Of a stretch of DNA of 64,000 nt, positions 29,312-38,975 are shown piece by piece (within the stretch, counting starts at the first letter, position 1; the number at the start of each line of letters is the position of its first letter). The stretch covers positions 1,302,001 through 1,366,000 of the forward strand of contig NZ_CP042596.1 in NCBI RefSeq assembly GCF_009914315.1, read 5' to 3'. Both the position numbers and the translations under genes were made by a program. The notes under the pieces were generated by a model that did not search any database, was not told the origin of the DNA, and saw nothing but the letters and a program-made list of their open reading frames with translations. Source of the stretch: Granulicella sp. WH15. Its GTDB lineage: Bacteria; Acidobacteriota; Terriglobia; Terriglobales; Acidobacteriaceae.

Positions 29312-32300
29312 ATGTCATCCCGAACGATTCGGGTATTACTCTGTGCTGTTCCGTTGTTGCTTCCGGGCTACTCCGGCTTTGCCCAGGCGACCAGCGGAAG
29401 TCTGCTCGGTTCAGTGTATGACGCCTCAGGCGCGATCGTAAGCGGCGCCACGGTCATGGTGACCGAGACCGCAACCAACTCTCACACGAGGGCGACTACC
29501 AATGCCAAGGGAGAGTATGAGCTGCTGGATCTGAAGCCGGGCACCTATGCTCTTCACATCGAGGCACCCGGATTCCGGAGCTACGACCAGGTAGGAATTC
29601 ATCTGGATCTGAACCAGCATGGCGAACAGAACGTGACGCTGCGGGTGGGCCAGGTGCAGCAGAACGTCGAGGTGCGGGCCGATGTTTCGGGCCTTGACAC
29701 GGTATCCTCCGCACTGACCAGCGAGGTCAATGGAGCCTCCATTGCCAACCTGCCACTCAATACCCGCGAATCGTACTCGCTGCTGGAGCTTATCCCGGGT
29801 TACTCGGGGTCGGTCGGAAATGACTATAACGCGGTGAGCTACTCGATCGACGGCGGAGACAATGAGTACGGCGACATCCTTGTGGATGGTACTCCTGCGG
29901 GCTTTCCAACCGTCAATGGCTTTCAGGGCGTCGGCATCTTCCCGTCGGTCGATGCCATCGGCGAATTTCGTATGATGGGGCAGAACTACTCTGCCGAGTA
30001 TGGCCGCACGCTCGACGGCGTCCTGAGCGTCGTCTATAAAAACGGTACGAACGAGTTTCATGGCAGCGCATTCGAGTTCATCCGCAACAATGCACTGGAT
30101 GCGAACGATTTCTTTTCCAACCGGAACAACTCGCCCCTACCGTCATTCCATCGCAACCAGTTTGGCGGAACGCTGGGTGGTCCCATCTATCGCGATAAGA
30201 CCTTCTTTTTTATCTCGACCGAGTTGCTCTTTCAGAACGCTTTTCAGTCCACTACGACGACCGTGCCGACGCTGGCGCAGCGTCAGGGCGACTTCTCGCA
30301 GACCTATGGCTCCAACGGCCAGCTCATCACAATCTACAACCCCTTCTCAACCCGCAAGACTGCCGATGGTACCGGCTATATTCGTGACCCGTTTGCGAAT
30401 AACAAAATTCCGTCGAGCATGATGAGCAAGGTGGCGCTGAATGCGCTCAACTTCTATCCCCTACCCAACGTGCCCGGCGATTCGGTGACGAACTCGAACA
30501 ACTACTTTGCCAGCGGCAGCACGCCGCAGCAGACGATTGCGTGGGATGTTCGGCTTGACCATGCGCTCAGCCCGAATCAGAAGATCTCCGGTCGCTACTC
30601 GAATCGCTATTACAGCAATAATCCCAACCCGCTCTTCCCGCAGAAGGACGCGGTGGCTGAGGGACTCATCAACGGACAGGACTTCTCCCGCGGCCTTACC
30701 CTGGGATACACGGCAACGCCCAGTGCCAAGAAGATCTTTGACGTCCGCGTGGGTTTTGCCCGCACGCTCTACGAGTATCTGAATACCAGTCTCGGCTTTC
30801 AGGCTTCTATGCTCGGGCTTCCAGGCGACATTAATGCGGCCGGTGGCGTAGCCATCTTTCCGTACTTTTCACCGAGTGGTTACCAGTCGCTGGGCAATGA
30901 AGGCAATCGCCACAATGCCTTTATGACTTATAGCCTGCTCTCCTCGCTGACCATCGTGCATGGCGAGCACACCTTCAAGTTCGGCTTCGATGGCCGCATC
31001 ATTCGCGTCAACGACAACGAGAGCAACGACAGCTCCGGCGCATTCAACTTTGGAACAAACTTTACCCAAGGTCCGGACCCGAATGCCTCCAGCGCCAACA
31101 GCGGCAACGGCCTTGCCTCGATGCTGCTCGGTACCGGCACCGGAGACATGATTCAGGACTTCAAGAATGTCGCCACGCAGAGCTTTTACTACGCGGGTTA
31201 TGCACAGGATGACTGGCGCATCACTCCGAAGCTCACGCTGAACCTTGGTCTCCGCTATGACATCGACCTCCCGCGTACGGAGCGCTTCAATCGCATGAAC
31301 TACTTCGATCCCAACGTCGCCTCGCCCTTTGCGAATTCGGTTCCTGGGCTGAAAGGTGGTCTGGTATTTGTCGGCGTCAATGGAAGCAGCCGCTATCAAT
31401 ATCAGATCGATGCCAATAACTTCGCACCGCGTGCAGGATTCTCCTGGGCCGCGCACCCCACGACCGTGGTACATGGCGGAGCAGCGATCGTGTACGGTGC
31501 TTCAAACCAGGCTGCTGCCGGTACGGTTGGTCCTTACGGCTTCCGTGTGCAGAACACCTGGGTCAGCACGCTGGACGGTATTACGCCCAACAACACGCTC
31601 GACAATCCATTCCCACAGGGCTTTCAGGCTCCGCCGGGCGCGGCGAATGGTCTTGCTACGGGGGCGGGCGGAGCGATCGAGGGTGTCTACCGGAACTCGC
31701 CCACGCCGTACATGATCCAGTATGGTCTGGATATTCAGCAGAGCCTGCCCGGGCAGGTCATCTTCGACATAGCCTACGTCGGCAACCGTGGACGTCAGCT
31801 GCTTCAGAGCTACGAGGGCGGCATGGACTTCGATCAACTCCCGACGGCGGATCTGGCGCTCGGCTCCACATTGAACGATACGGTCGCCAACCCCTTCTTC
31901 GGCCGGATCACGAGCAATACGCTGGCCAGTGCGACGACTTCGCGCGCACAGTTGCTCAAGCCCTTCTCGCAGTACACCAGCATGGAGCCGCTGCGCTACT
32001 CCGGCGGCAACTCGCAGTACGATTCTCTGCAAATGACCCTGAATAAGCGCCTCTCCAAGGGGATTCAGGTGCAGGTCTCGTATGTATGGTCTAAGAACTA
32101 CGACAACAACAGCAATCACCAGGACAGCTATCGCCCTATGGCTGATTATGCAATCAGCTATCAGGATATCCGCCAGCGCTTTGTCGCGAGCTACATCTAC
32201 AAGCTGCCCTTTGGCCGCGGCCAGATCTTTGGCAACAACATCTCCCGCTTGGAAGATGTCCTGTTCGGCGGCTGGCAGGTGAACGGCATCACGACACTAC

Positions 32301-32728
32301 AGGGCGGCACCCCGTTGCAGATCAGCGCGAACAACGATCTCTCCAACTTCAACTTCCAGACTCTCTACGCCAACACGAACTTCCGGAATGCGTCGCTCTC
32401 CGGCTCGGTCAAGGGTCGTCTCAATCGCTACTTCAATACGGATGACTTTAGTCAGCCCGCGCCCTTCATGCTCGGCAACGGCCCGGCTTATTATGACAAT
32501 CTGCGAGCGCCGGGGCTTGCGAACACCGACTTCTCCCTCTTCAAGGAGTTTCATCCTGTAGAGAAGGTGAAGGTGGAGTTTCGTGCCGAGGCCTTCAACG
32601 TCTTCAACCATGAGAACTTCGGTTCTCCGGATACGACGGTCACGGACACGACCTTTGGTGTCATCAACTCGTCGCAGTCCGGCACAAATCCGCGACAGCT
32701 TCAATTCGCACTCAAGCTGTTGTTCTAA
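29312..32728 (+). CDS. Oar-like TonB-dependent receptor
   Basis: 1138 aa with signal peptide (VLLCAVPLLLPGYSGFAQ), regulatory-like domain (GSVYDASGAIVSGATVMVTE, about residues 28-110), plug-like region (YSIDGGDNEYGDILVDGTP; AEYGRTLDGVLSVVYKNGTN) and a beta-barrel ending RQLQFALKLLF. TATGGAGGAT just upstream gives a good ribosome-binding site. It is the first gene of an operon with a phosphodiesterase 95 bp downstream, and is divergent (262 bp) from the putative membrane regulator at 27550-29049. Confidence 0.9.
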   Translation: MSSRTIRVLLCAVPLLLPGYSGFAQATSGSLLGSVYDASGAIVSGATVMVTETATNSHTRATTNAKGEYELLDLKPGTYALHIEAPGFRSYDQVGIHLDLNQHGEQNVTLRVGQVQQNVEVRADVSGLDTVSSALTSEVNGASIANLPLNTRESYSLLELIPGYSGSVGNDYNAVSYSIDGGDNEYGDILVDGTPAGFPTVNGFQGVGIFPSVDAIGEFRMMGQNYSAEYGRTLDGVLSVVYKNGTNEFHGSAFEFIRNNALDANDFFSNRNNSPLPSFHRNQFGGTLGGPIYRDKTFFFISTELLFQNAFQSTTTTVPTLAQRQGDFSQTYGSNGQLITIYNPFSTRKTADGTGYIRDPFANNKIPSSMMSKVALNALNFYPLPNVPGDSVTNSNNYFASGSTPQQTIAWDVRLDHALSPNQKISGRYSNRYYSNNPNPLFPQKDAVAEGLINGQDFSRGLTLGYTATPSAKKIFDVRVGFARTLYEYLNTSLGFQASMLGLPGDINAAGGVAIFPYFSPSGYQSLGNEGNRHNAFMTYSLLSSLTIVHGEHTFKFGFDGRIIRVNDNESNDSSGAFNFGTNFTQGPDPNASSANSGNGLASMLLGTGTGDMIQDFKNVATQSFYYAGYAQDDWRITPKLTLNLGLRYDIDLPRTERFNRMNYFDPNVASPFANSVPGLKGGLVFVGVNGSSRYQYQIDANNFAPRAGFSWAAHPTTVVHGGAAIVYGASNQAAAGTVGPYGFRVQNTWVSTLDGITPNNTLDNPFPQGFQAPPGAANGLATGAGGAIEGVYRNSPTPYMIQYGLDIQQSLPGQVIFDIAYVGNRGRQLLQSYEGGMDFDQLPTADLALGSTLNDTVANPFFGRITSNTLASATTSRAQLLKPFSQYTSMEPLRYSGGNSQYDSLQMTLNKRLSKGIQVQVSYVWSKNYDNNSNHQDSYRPMADYAISYQDIRQRFVASYIYKLPFGRGQIFGNNISRLEDVLFGGWQVNGITTLQGGTPLQISANNDLSNFNFQTLYANTNFRNASLSGSVKGRLNRYFNTDDFSQPAPFMLGNGPAYYDNLRAPGLANTDFSLFKEFHPVEKVKVEFRAEAFNVFNHENFGSPDTTVTDTTFGVINSSQSGTNPRQLQFALKLLF

Positions 32729-32740
32729 CCCACATACCGT

Positions 32741-32779
32741 CAGGGCTGCTCCCATTAGCTGTTTCTGGGAGTGGCCCTG
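32741..32779 (+). promoter_or_regulatory. Intercistronic hairpin between receptor and phosphodiesterase genes
   Basis: A 14-bp stem, CAGGGCTGCTCCCA (32741-32754) with TGGGAGTGGCCCTG (32766-32779), two internal G-T pairs, 11-nt loop. It is 12 bp past the receptor stop and 43 bp before the next start, without a clean T run, so it looks more like an attenuator or RNA-stability element than a full terminator. Confidence 0.55.
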
Positions 32780-32822
32780 CTGCGTCCCTCTCTCCCGTAG
32801 TCCCGAATAGAAAGGTATCCGT

Positions 32823-34187
32823 TTGCAGCATATTTCCGTTCGTTTTCTGAAGTATGTTCTCACCGCAGCTCTTCTCCCTGCCAGCTTGGTTGCTCATGCA
32901 ATGTCTGCCTCCGAGAATGCAAAGCCCATCGTGATCGTTATCAGCCTGGATGGGCTCCCGGCACGTGCACTACAGGACCCAAAGCTCCCCATGCCCACCC
33001 TGCGCTCGCTTGCCGCCGCTGGTGCTGTGGCGGATGCCATGCAGCCGATCAATCCCACAATGACGTGGCCGAATCATACGACTCTCATCACCGGCGTGGA
33101 CGCGAGCCATCATCACGTCATGGCCAATGGACTGATTGCCTTTCCACCGGATGGCAGCGCTCCGGAGGTCAAGCCGTGGGTAGATAAAGACAAGCTGGTT
33201 CATGCGCGCACACTCTATGAGGCGGCCGGTGAGCAGGGTATGACAACCGCGCAAGTGGATTGGGTCGCCATCTACGGCGCAAAGAATGTGGATTGGGAGT
33301 TCGGGGAGAAGCCGGATCCGGATGGCGTGATCGCACGCGAGATGATTGCCGGCGGGAGTGCCACTCGCGAGCAGATCGAGACCTTCGGAGAGAGAAGTAG
33401 TCCAGCCTGGCGCGATGAGATGTGGACGGATGCGGCCATCGACATTCTCAAGAACCACACGCCGAATCTGCTGCTGCTTCACCTGTTGCAGACAGACACG
33501 ATCCAGCACGGCAACGGGCCATTCAGCAACCCGGCCTATGCAGCCTATGCGTATGCAGATGACTGTCTCAAGCGCGTGGTCGATGCCGCTCGCAGCAAGG
33601 GCATTCTCGACAGGACAACCTTCTTCATTGTCTCGGACCATGGCTTTGCCACATATACCCATACGATCTTTCCCAATGCCGCTCTTGCGCAGCAGGGACT
33701 TCTTCACCGGGCGGGGGATCATTATGCTGGTGCGGTATGGGGCAATGCTGAGGGCGGCGCGGCGGAGCTGTATATCCGCGATGAGGCGCTTCGCGCAAAG
33801 CTGGTTCCCCAGTTGAAGAAGTACTTTGCCGCGGTCCCCGGTGTGGCGCATGTCTATACGAACGCCGAGGCGCGCATGTTGGGGTTACCTGCGGAGCCTG
33901 ATACCGATCAGGCTCCACAGCTATACCTTGCCGCGGCGCCGGGCTATGCCTTTGGAGACGATGCGTTCGGGCCTCTGGAGCGCGTTCACGAGCCCAGGGG
34001 GCAGCATGGATACCTCAACACCATGTCAGAGATGCAGGCTCTGTTTGTGGCCTCCGGTGCTGCCATCCTGCCAGGAGTTCATCTCGATACGATCTCAAAC
34101 CTGAAGGTTGCACCAACCATTGCAATGATTCTGGGGGTGCAGCTTCCAGCCGCTGAGCAGCCCGCACTAAAAGAAATACTCCGCTAA
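32823..34187 (+). CDS. Secreted type I phosphodiesterase/nucleotide pyrophosphatase-like (second copy)
   Basis: 454 aa from TTG 32823 (AGAAAGG eight bases upstream), with signal segment VLTAALLPASLVAHA. The NPP set is complete: D43 in ISLDGLPARAL, nucleophile T81 in TMTWPNHTTLITG, D225/H229 in LLQTDTIQHG, D272/H273 in IVSDHGF, and the last His in RGQHGYLNTM. It is only distantly similar to the copy at 1114-2460 outside these motifs, so the two arose from old duplication or separate origins. Substrate unknown; co-transcription with a receptor suggests it processes the imported ligand. Confidence 0.83.
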   Translation: MQHISVRFLKYVLTAALLPASLVAHAMSASENAKPIVIVISLDGLPARALQDPKLPMPTLRSLAAAGAVADAMQPINPTMTWPNHTTLITGVDASHHHVMANGLIAFPPDGSAPEVKPWVDKDKLVHARTLYEAAGEQGMTTAQVDWVAIYGAKNVDWEFGEKPDPDGVIAREMIAGGSATREQIETFGERSSPAWRDEMWTDAAIDILKNHTPNLLLLHLLQTDTIQHGNGPFSNPAYAAYAYADDCLKRVVDAARSKGILDRTTFFIVSDHGFATYTHTIFPNAALAQQGLLHRAGDHYAGAVWGNAEGGAAELYIRDEALRAKLVPQLKKYFAAVPGVAHVYTNAEARMLGLPAEPDTDQAPQLYLAAAPGYAFGDDAFGPLERVHEPRGQHGYLNTMSEMQALFVASGAAILPGVHLDTISNLKVAPTIAMILGVQLPAAEQPALKEILR

Positions 34188-34212
34188 AACACAGGCACAG
34201 ACCGACGAAGAG

Positions 34213-34245
34213 AGCCCCGCCCTTAAAACATCGAGGTGCGGGGCT
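34213..34245 (+). terminator. Probable terminator after the second phosphodiesterase gene
   Basis: Stem AGCCCCGC (34213-34220) and GCGGGGCT (34238-34245), 17-nt loop, followed by the T/G-rich TGTGTCGTT. The remaining gap up to the convergent GH3 gene at 34438 shows no gene. Confidence 0.5.
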
Positions 34246-34437
34246 TGTGTCGTTGCTGTGTGCTGCTACCGGTGGAACAGAGGAATCTCAATGATGGCAC
34301 GAGGCTTGCAGCAATGAAGAACCGGCTCTCAGATCACCGCACTCATCAACCTGTCCCAACCAAAGACCGCGGATCGCCGATCACCTTGCTATTGCGCATA
34401 GCTCGGCGAGACGCACAAGACATTTCTGAAATCCAAG

Positions 34438-36702
34438 CTAATGGACCTGGATTGTGGAAGTCATTTTGATGTCGTTCGACGAACTCCCGATAAGCAGGTT
34501 GAGTGGTTCTGACTCGACTTCCAGTTTCGACCGCGTGTCATTCCAATAAGCAAGAGTCGACGCCTTCAATGAGATCTGGACTGTCTTTGTCTCGCCTGCC
34601 TTCAGGGAGATTCGTTGAAAACCCTTCAATTCCTGGGAAGGACGGTCAACCTTCGATTTGGGATGTTTGACATAGAGTTGGACGACTTCATCACCGGCAA
34701 GGGCCCCGGTGTTGGTCACGTCCACCGAAACGGTCAGCGTTCCATCATGTGGGAGGAAGGGTGAACTCGTTTTCAGATTGGCATAGGAGAAGGTCGTATA
34801 GCTGAGACCGAAGCCAAAGGGGAAAAGCGGATCACCTTTGAAGTACATGTAAGTCCGGCCGTGGCGAATATCGTAGTCCATTATTGGCGGAAGCTGTTCT
34901 ACCGAGCGAGGCCACGTCGTGACCAGGCGACCCGCAGGATTCACATCACCGAAAAGGACCTTCGCGAGAGCGGTACCTTCATCCTGTGACGAGTGAGCCA
35001 TGTGAAGAATCGCCGGAACATTTGCGACAGTCCATCCGATCGTATATGGGAAGCTTGAGACGAGGATGACAATAGTCTTCGCATTAGCGGCGTAGACCTG
35101 CTTGATCAATTGCTCCTGCGCGAGATTGAGTGACTCCCGATCCCGTCCTTCGCGCCCGTCGCCTGGATCTGTACATGGAAGTGTCCCGCCACCATCGTAT
35201 GTGGTGTCATGCCAGTCACGGGCCATGTCGGCACCGCAGGTGGGATCGTTGCCGACAACGACGACAGCTACATCCGATGTGTGGGCTGCGTTGTAAGCTG
35301 CTTGTCCCGTCTCGTCTGCGGCATAGTTTACTGTGACATTCGGTCCAACAAGATTGCGAAGACCATCAAGGGGCGTCACCACATGAGGAGCGGTTCCACC
35401 GTACCAGTCCCATCGAACAGAGTCGGCGAGCGGCCCAATTACGGCGATCGAATGGATAGAATCACGTTTCAGCGGAAGCAGCGGTGCAGATCCTTCACGG
35501 GCGGAATTTTTGAGGAGAACGACAGACTCTTCCGCCATCTTTTCTGAAATCTCCCTATGCTTGGCCGTGTTCCATGGCTCCGGAAAATCCTTAATTGCGC
35601 TGTATGGAACCATCTCCGGGGGATCGAGAAGCCCAAGGCGAATGGTTGTCCGGAACTTTAGACGAAGCAGATCGTCGATCTCCTTTTCGGTGATCGAACC
35701 GTTCTTCACATTCGCCATCACTTCAGCCTGTACATTGTCGAGATATTGGTTGATCCCGGCGTGGGCTGCGGCCGCGACAGCGGTCTGCATATCGGGATAG
35801 CGCTTATGAGCCGAGTAGAGCAGCTTGATTGCTCCCCCATCGCCTGAAAGGATCTCTACTCCCCACTGCTTTTCGAGGATGCTCTGCAGTATCGGATTGA
35901 CCGCCATCGGCGTGCCATTCCAGGCGTTGTAAGATGCCATCACCCCCTTAGCCCCGCCGTCCAGAAAACCCATCCGGAATGGGACGGAGTAATACTCCCA
36001 GAAAAGTCTCTCATCGAACTCCGAAGAGCTGCTCGTCCGATAGTTCTCATTGCTGTTTCCCAGAAAATGCTTCAGGAGTGCGGCTGATTGCCAATACTTC
36101 GGGTCGTCGCCTTGAAGCCCCTTAACGAAGGCAGTGACCATGGTGCCGTTGAAGAATGGATCCTCACCATACACTTCTTCTGAACGTCCCCAACGCGGAT
36201 CGCGCGCCAGGTCAGCCTGCGGTCCCCAAAGCTGAAGAATCTGGCGGTTGTACTTGGCGGTCTGCGTGATGAAGCGGGCTTCATACCCTTCGACCCCGCC
36301 AGCCTGCTGGACCAGCGCAGGGTCCCACGACTCTCCCATCCCTGGGGGCTGCGGAAACTGCGTCGTGGTGATCATCGTACGCTCATAGCCTCCACTGGTT
36401 CTGGCGCGCTGCACAACGCCGTGGATGCCTTCTGATGAGCCGAAGCTCGGCACGCCAAGTCGCGGGACCCCGGTTCGTGTCGAAAGACAGCTGATCTTCT
36501 CATTGATTGTCATCAGTGAGAGAAGGTTCGCGATACGCTCATCCATAGGAAGCGCGGGGTCGAGAAAGGGATATGCAGCTCTCGTCGATGGGAGCGGGAT
36601 TGCTGCTTGCGCAGGCGGTTTTGCTGCTACCTGGGCAGAAAACGACGATGGCTGCGTGAGCACCAGAAGCAAAGGAAAGATCTTGAGGAGATATTTTGTC
36701 AT
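34438..36702 (-). CDS. Secreted glycoside hydrolase family 3 enzyme (beta-glucosidase/beta-xylosidase type)
   Basis: 754 aa with signal peptide (IFPLLLVLTQPSSFSAQ). GH3 N-domain: DLARDPRWGRSEEVYGEDPF at about 164-183, LKHFLGNSNENYR, and the nucleophile region EILSGDGGAI with D288; this SGDGGAI differs from the more common SDW context. The GH3 C-domain and a fibronectin-III-like tail (VQLYVKHPKSKVDRPSQELK) follow. It should remove terminal beta-linked glucose or xylose. It lies 27 bp after the second GH3 gene, last in the receptor-GH31-GH3-GH3 series. Confidence 0.88.
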   Translation of the reverse strand: MTKYLLKIFPLLLVLTQPSSFSAQVAAKPPAQAAIPLPSTRAAYPFLDPALPMDERIANLLSLMTINEKISCLSTRTGVPRLGVPSFGSSEGIHGVVQRARTSGGYERTMITTTQFPQPPGMGESWDPALVQQAGGVEGYEARFITQTAKYNRQILQLWGPQADLARDPRWGRSEEVYGEDPFFNGTMVTAFVKGLQGDDPKYWQSAALLKHFLGNSNENYRTSSSSEFDERLFWEYYSVPFRMGFLDGGAKGVMASYNAWNGTPMAVNPILQSILEKQWGVEILSGDGGAIKLLYSAHKRYPDMQTAVAAAAHAGINQYLDNVQAEVMANVKNGSITEKEIDDLLRLKFRTTIRLGLLDPPEMVPYSAIKDFPEPWNTAKHREISEKMAEESVVLLKNSAREGSAPLLPLKRDSIHSIAVIGPLADSVRWDWYGGTAPHVVTPLDGLRNLVGPNVTVNYAADETGQAAYNAAHTSDVAVVVVGNDPTCGADMARDWHDTTYDGGGTLPCTDPGDGREGRDRESLNLAQEQLIKQVYAANAKTIVILVSSFPYTIGWTVANVPAILHMAHSSQDEGTALAKVLFGDVNPAGRLVTTWPRSVEQLPPIMDYDIRHGRTYMYFKGDPLFPFGFGLSYTTFSYANLKTSSPFLPHDGTLTVSVDVTNTGALAGDEVVQLYVKHPKSKVDRPSQELKGFQRISLKAGETKTVQISLKASTLAYWNDTRSKLEVESEPLNLLIGSSSNDIKMTSTIQVH

Positions 36703-36729
36703 AAGCTCCGAGCGGAAATCCTTAGTTGA

Positions 36730-38931
36730 TTAGTTGAGTTTGGTTTTTATCTCGAGAGGTAAATCGCTTGAACTGCCGCCGACTGCAACGACGTAGTCGC
36801 CATGCGGCCACTCCCATGCATTTTTGTCCACGTTGAAACCCGCGAGGGCCAAGGGTTCCATCGGAAGAGTGACAGTTTTCCGTTCGCGTGGCTTCAAGGG
36901 AATGCGCTGCCATCCGGCAAGCCGGTGGAAGTTCTCCTGGGTTGCGGCTGGCAACTGAACGTAAAGCTGGGCGATCTCCGTGCCGAATCGCTGTCCCGTG
37001 TTTTCGACGGTGAAAGTTGCGGTGCGGGCCTGAGCATCGACGGACAGGCGAGAGTAGCGATAGTGAGTATAGGAAAGTCCGAATCCAAAAGGGTAGAGCG
37101 GCTGTCTGTGGGTGGACTGAAACCATTTGTAGCCAAATCGGACTCCTTCGGAGTAGTCGGCCGGAAAGCTGGTCTCTTTTTGTTTAGCGGTCCAATTTTC
37201 AGGCAAACCGGCATCTCCACGGCTCGCATCGATGCCGAAGATCTGAGGGTGAGGAAGATCGGATTCAGTCCGCGGGAAGGTGATCGGCAGCTTTCCCGAA
37301 GGGTTGGTACTGCCGAAGAGGATATCTGCGATGGCTTGGCCACCGGCGATGCCGGGATACCAGGCCTCAAGGATGCCACTGACGGAGTCGACCCACGGCA
37401 TGGAGACGGGATTGCCGGTGACCAGGACGACGATGGTATGGGGATTGGCGACTGAGACGGCGCGGATGAGATCGTCCTGGTGATTGGGCAGTGAGAGCGT
37501 GAGGGAGTCGGAGCCTTCGCTCATGTATTGGTCGGCAAAGACGATAGCGACTTCGACGGAATGAGCGAGCTTGGCCGCCGCGGCGAGGTCCGTGCCTGGA
37601 TCAAAGTGAACGTCGGCCTGAGGTGCGTGTTCCCGGATGTAGCGAAGAGGAGCGGAAGGAAAGTAGACAGGTTTGTTCCATGAGGTTGGTGTCTTTGGGC
37701 TGATAGCATTTCCACCGGGCGCATCGACCTGCGCGGACCCGCCACCTGACAGTATTCCGACATTTGCGTGGGCACCGATGACCGCGATCGAGTGAATGGT
37801 CGAAGGGTCGAGTGGAAGCACATTATTCTGATTGCGCAGCAGAACAATGCTCTCTTCAGCGATGTGCTGTGAATCATCGCGACCTTTGAACGGGTCTACG
37901 ACGAAGCGAGGGGTGGGCGGGTGGTCGATGACGCCCGCGGCGAACATGCTGCGCAGCAGGCGGTGCACCATGTCGTCGAGCCGCGATTGGGGTACGGAGC
38001 CGTCGGCGACCGCATCAAGCAGCGGCTTGCCGAAGTACTCGTCTCCCGGCATCTGCATGTCGAGACCGGCGCGCGCAGCCTTCACCGTGGAGTGAGTGGC
38101 CTCCCAGTCGGAGACGACAAAGCCGGGATAGTGCCAGTCGCGCTTGAGGACTTGGTTGAGGAGGTAATCGTTCTCGCAGGCCCAATCGCCGTCGACCTTG
38201 TTGTAGCTGCACATGACGGAAGACGGCTGACCGATACGGATGCCGATTTCAAAGGCGAGCAGGTCGCTTTCACGCATGGCCTTGTGAGTTGCATGGACGT
38301 CGACGATGGTTCGTCCCGTCTCCTGGTCGTTCATGGCGTAGTGTTTGATGTCGCCCATGATCTGGTTCTTCTGCACGCCGCGGATGAGCTGCCCCACCGT
38401 GACGCCAGCGAGCACGGGATCTTCTCCGGGATATTCAAAGAGACGGCCATTGCGCGGGTCGCGAGCGAGGTCTACGCCGCCACCGATCGATTGGTTGAAG
38501 CCCTGCGCACGAAGCTCTCGGCCGATGACATCTCCATAGATAAGAGCGGCTTCGGGATCCCACGACGCTGCCGCTCCGAGTACGGATGGGAGCAGGGTCG
38601 CGTAGCGGCTTTCGGGAGCGGCCATGCGGACACCGACGGCGGAATCGGCCTGCTGGAGATCGGGGATGCCGAGGCGAGGAATACCGAGGACCTCGCCAGC
38701 ACCTCCGTTATTGCCGGGAGGTACCGGCGCGCCTTCGCGGAGGGGACCCCAGCCAATGCCGTGAACGAGTTGGATCTTCTCGGCCTGGGTCAGTTCATGC
38801 ACGACCATGTCGGCGCGTTCGTCGGGCGAAAGCGCGGTGTTCATCCATGGGCGCGCGTCGGGTTGAGGAGTTTGCGCGATGCAGGAGACTGCAGTAAGAG
38901 CAAGGGCGAGTGCGGTCGAACGGAGATGCAT
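36730..38931 (-). CDS. Secreted glycoside hydrolase family 3 beta-glucosidase
   Basis: 733 aa with signal peptide (ALALALTAVSCIAQ) and AAGGA before the ATG. GH3 landmarks are DLARDPRNGRLFEYPGEDPV, IKHYAMNDQE, and the canonical nucleophile D275 in GFVVSDWEATHS. The C-domain and FnIII-like module (EIAQLYVQLPAATQENFHRL) follow. It is clearly distinct from the neighbouring GH3, so the pair probably acts on different linkages or aglycones. It sits 44 bp after GH31 and 27 bp before the other GH3 in one minus-strand operon. Confidence 0.9.
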   Translation of the reverse strand: MHLRSTALALALTAVSCIAQTPQPDARPWMNTALSPDERADMVVHELTQAEKIQLVHGIGWGPLREGAPVPPGNNGGAGEVLGIPRLGIPDLQQADSAVGVRMAAPESRYATLLPSVLGAAASWDPEAALIYGDVIGRELRAQGFNQSIGGGVDLARDPRNGRLFEYPGEDPVLAGVTVGQLIRGVQKNQIMGDIKHYAMNDQETGRTIVDVHATHKAMRESDLLAFEIGIRIGQPSSVMCSYNKVDGDWACENDYLLNQVLKRDWHYPGFVVSDWEATHSTVKAARAGLDMQMPGDEYFGKPLLDAVADGSVPQSRLDDMVHRLLRSMFAAGVIDHPPTPRFVVDPFKGRDDSQHIAEESIVLLRNQNNVLPLDPSTIHSIAVIGAHANVGILSGGGSAQVDAPGGNAISPKTPTSWNKPVYFPSAPLRYIREHAPQADVHFDPGTDLAAAAKLAHSVEVAIVFADQYMSEGSDSLTLSLPNHQDDLIRAVSVANPHTIVVLVTGNPVSMPWVDSVSGILEAWYPGIAGGQAIADILFGSTNPSGKLPITFPRTESDLPHPQIFGIDASRGDAGLPENWTAKQKETSFPADYSEGVRFGYKWFQSTHRQPLYPFGFGLSYTHYRYSRLSVDAQARTATFTVENTGQRFGTEIAQLYVQLPAATQENFHRLAGWQRIPLKPRERKTVTLPMEPLALAGFNVDKNAWEWPHGDYVVAVGGSSSDLPLEIKTKLN

Positions 38932-38975
38932 GATGGCTTGTCCTTATACGTATTTCAGCAAGCACGGAGGTGCTG

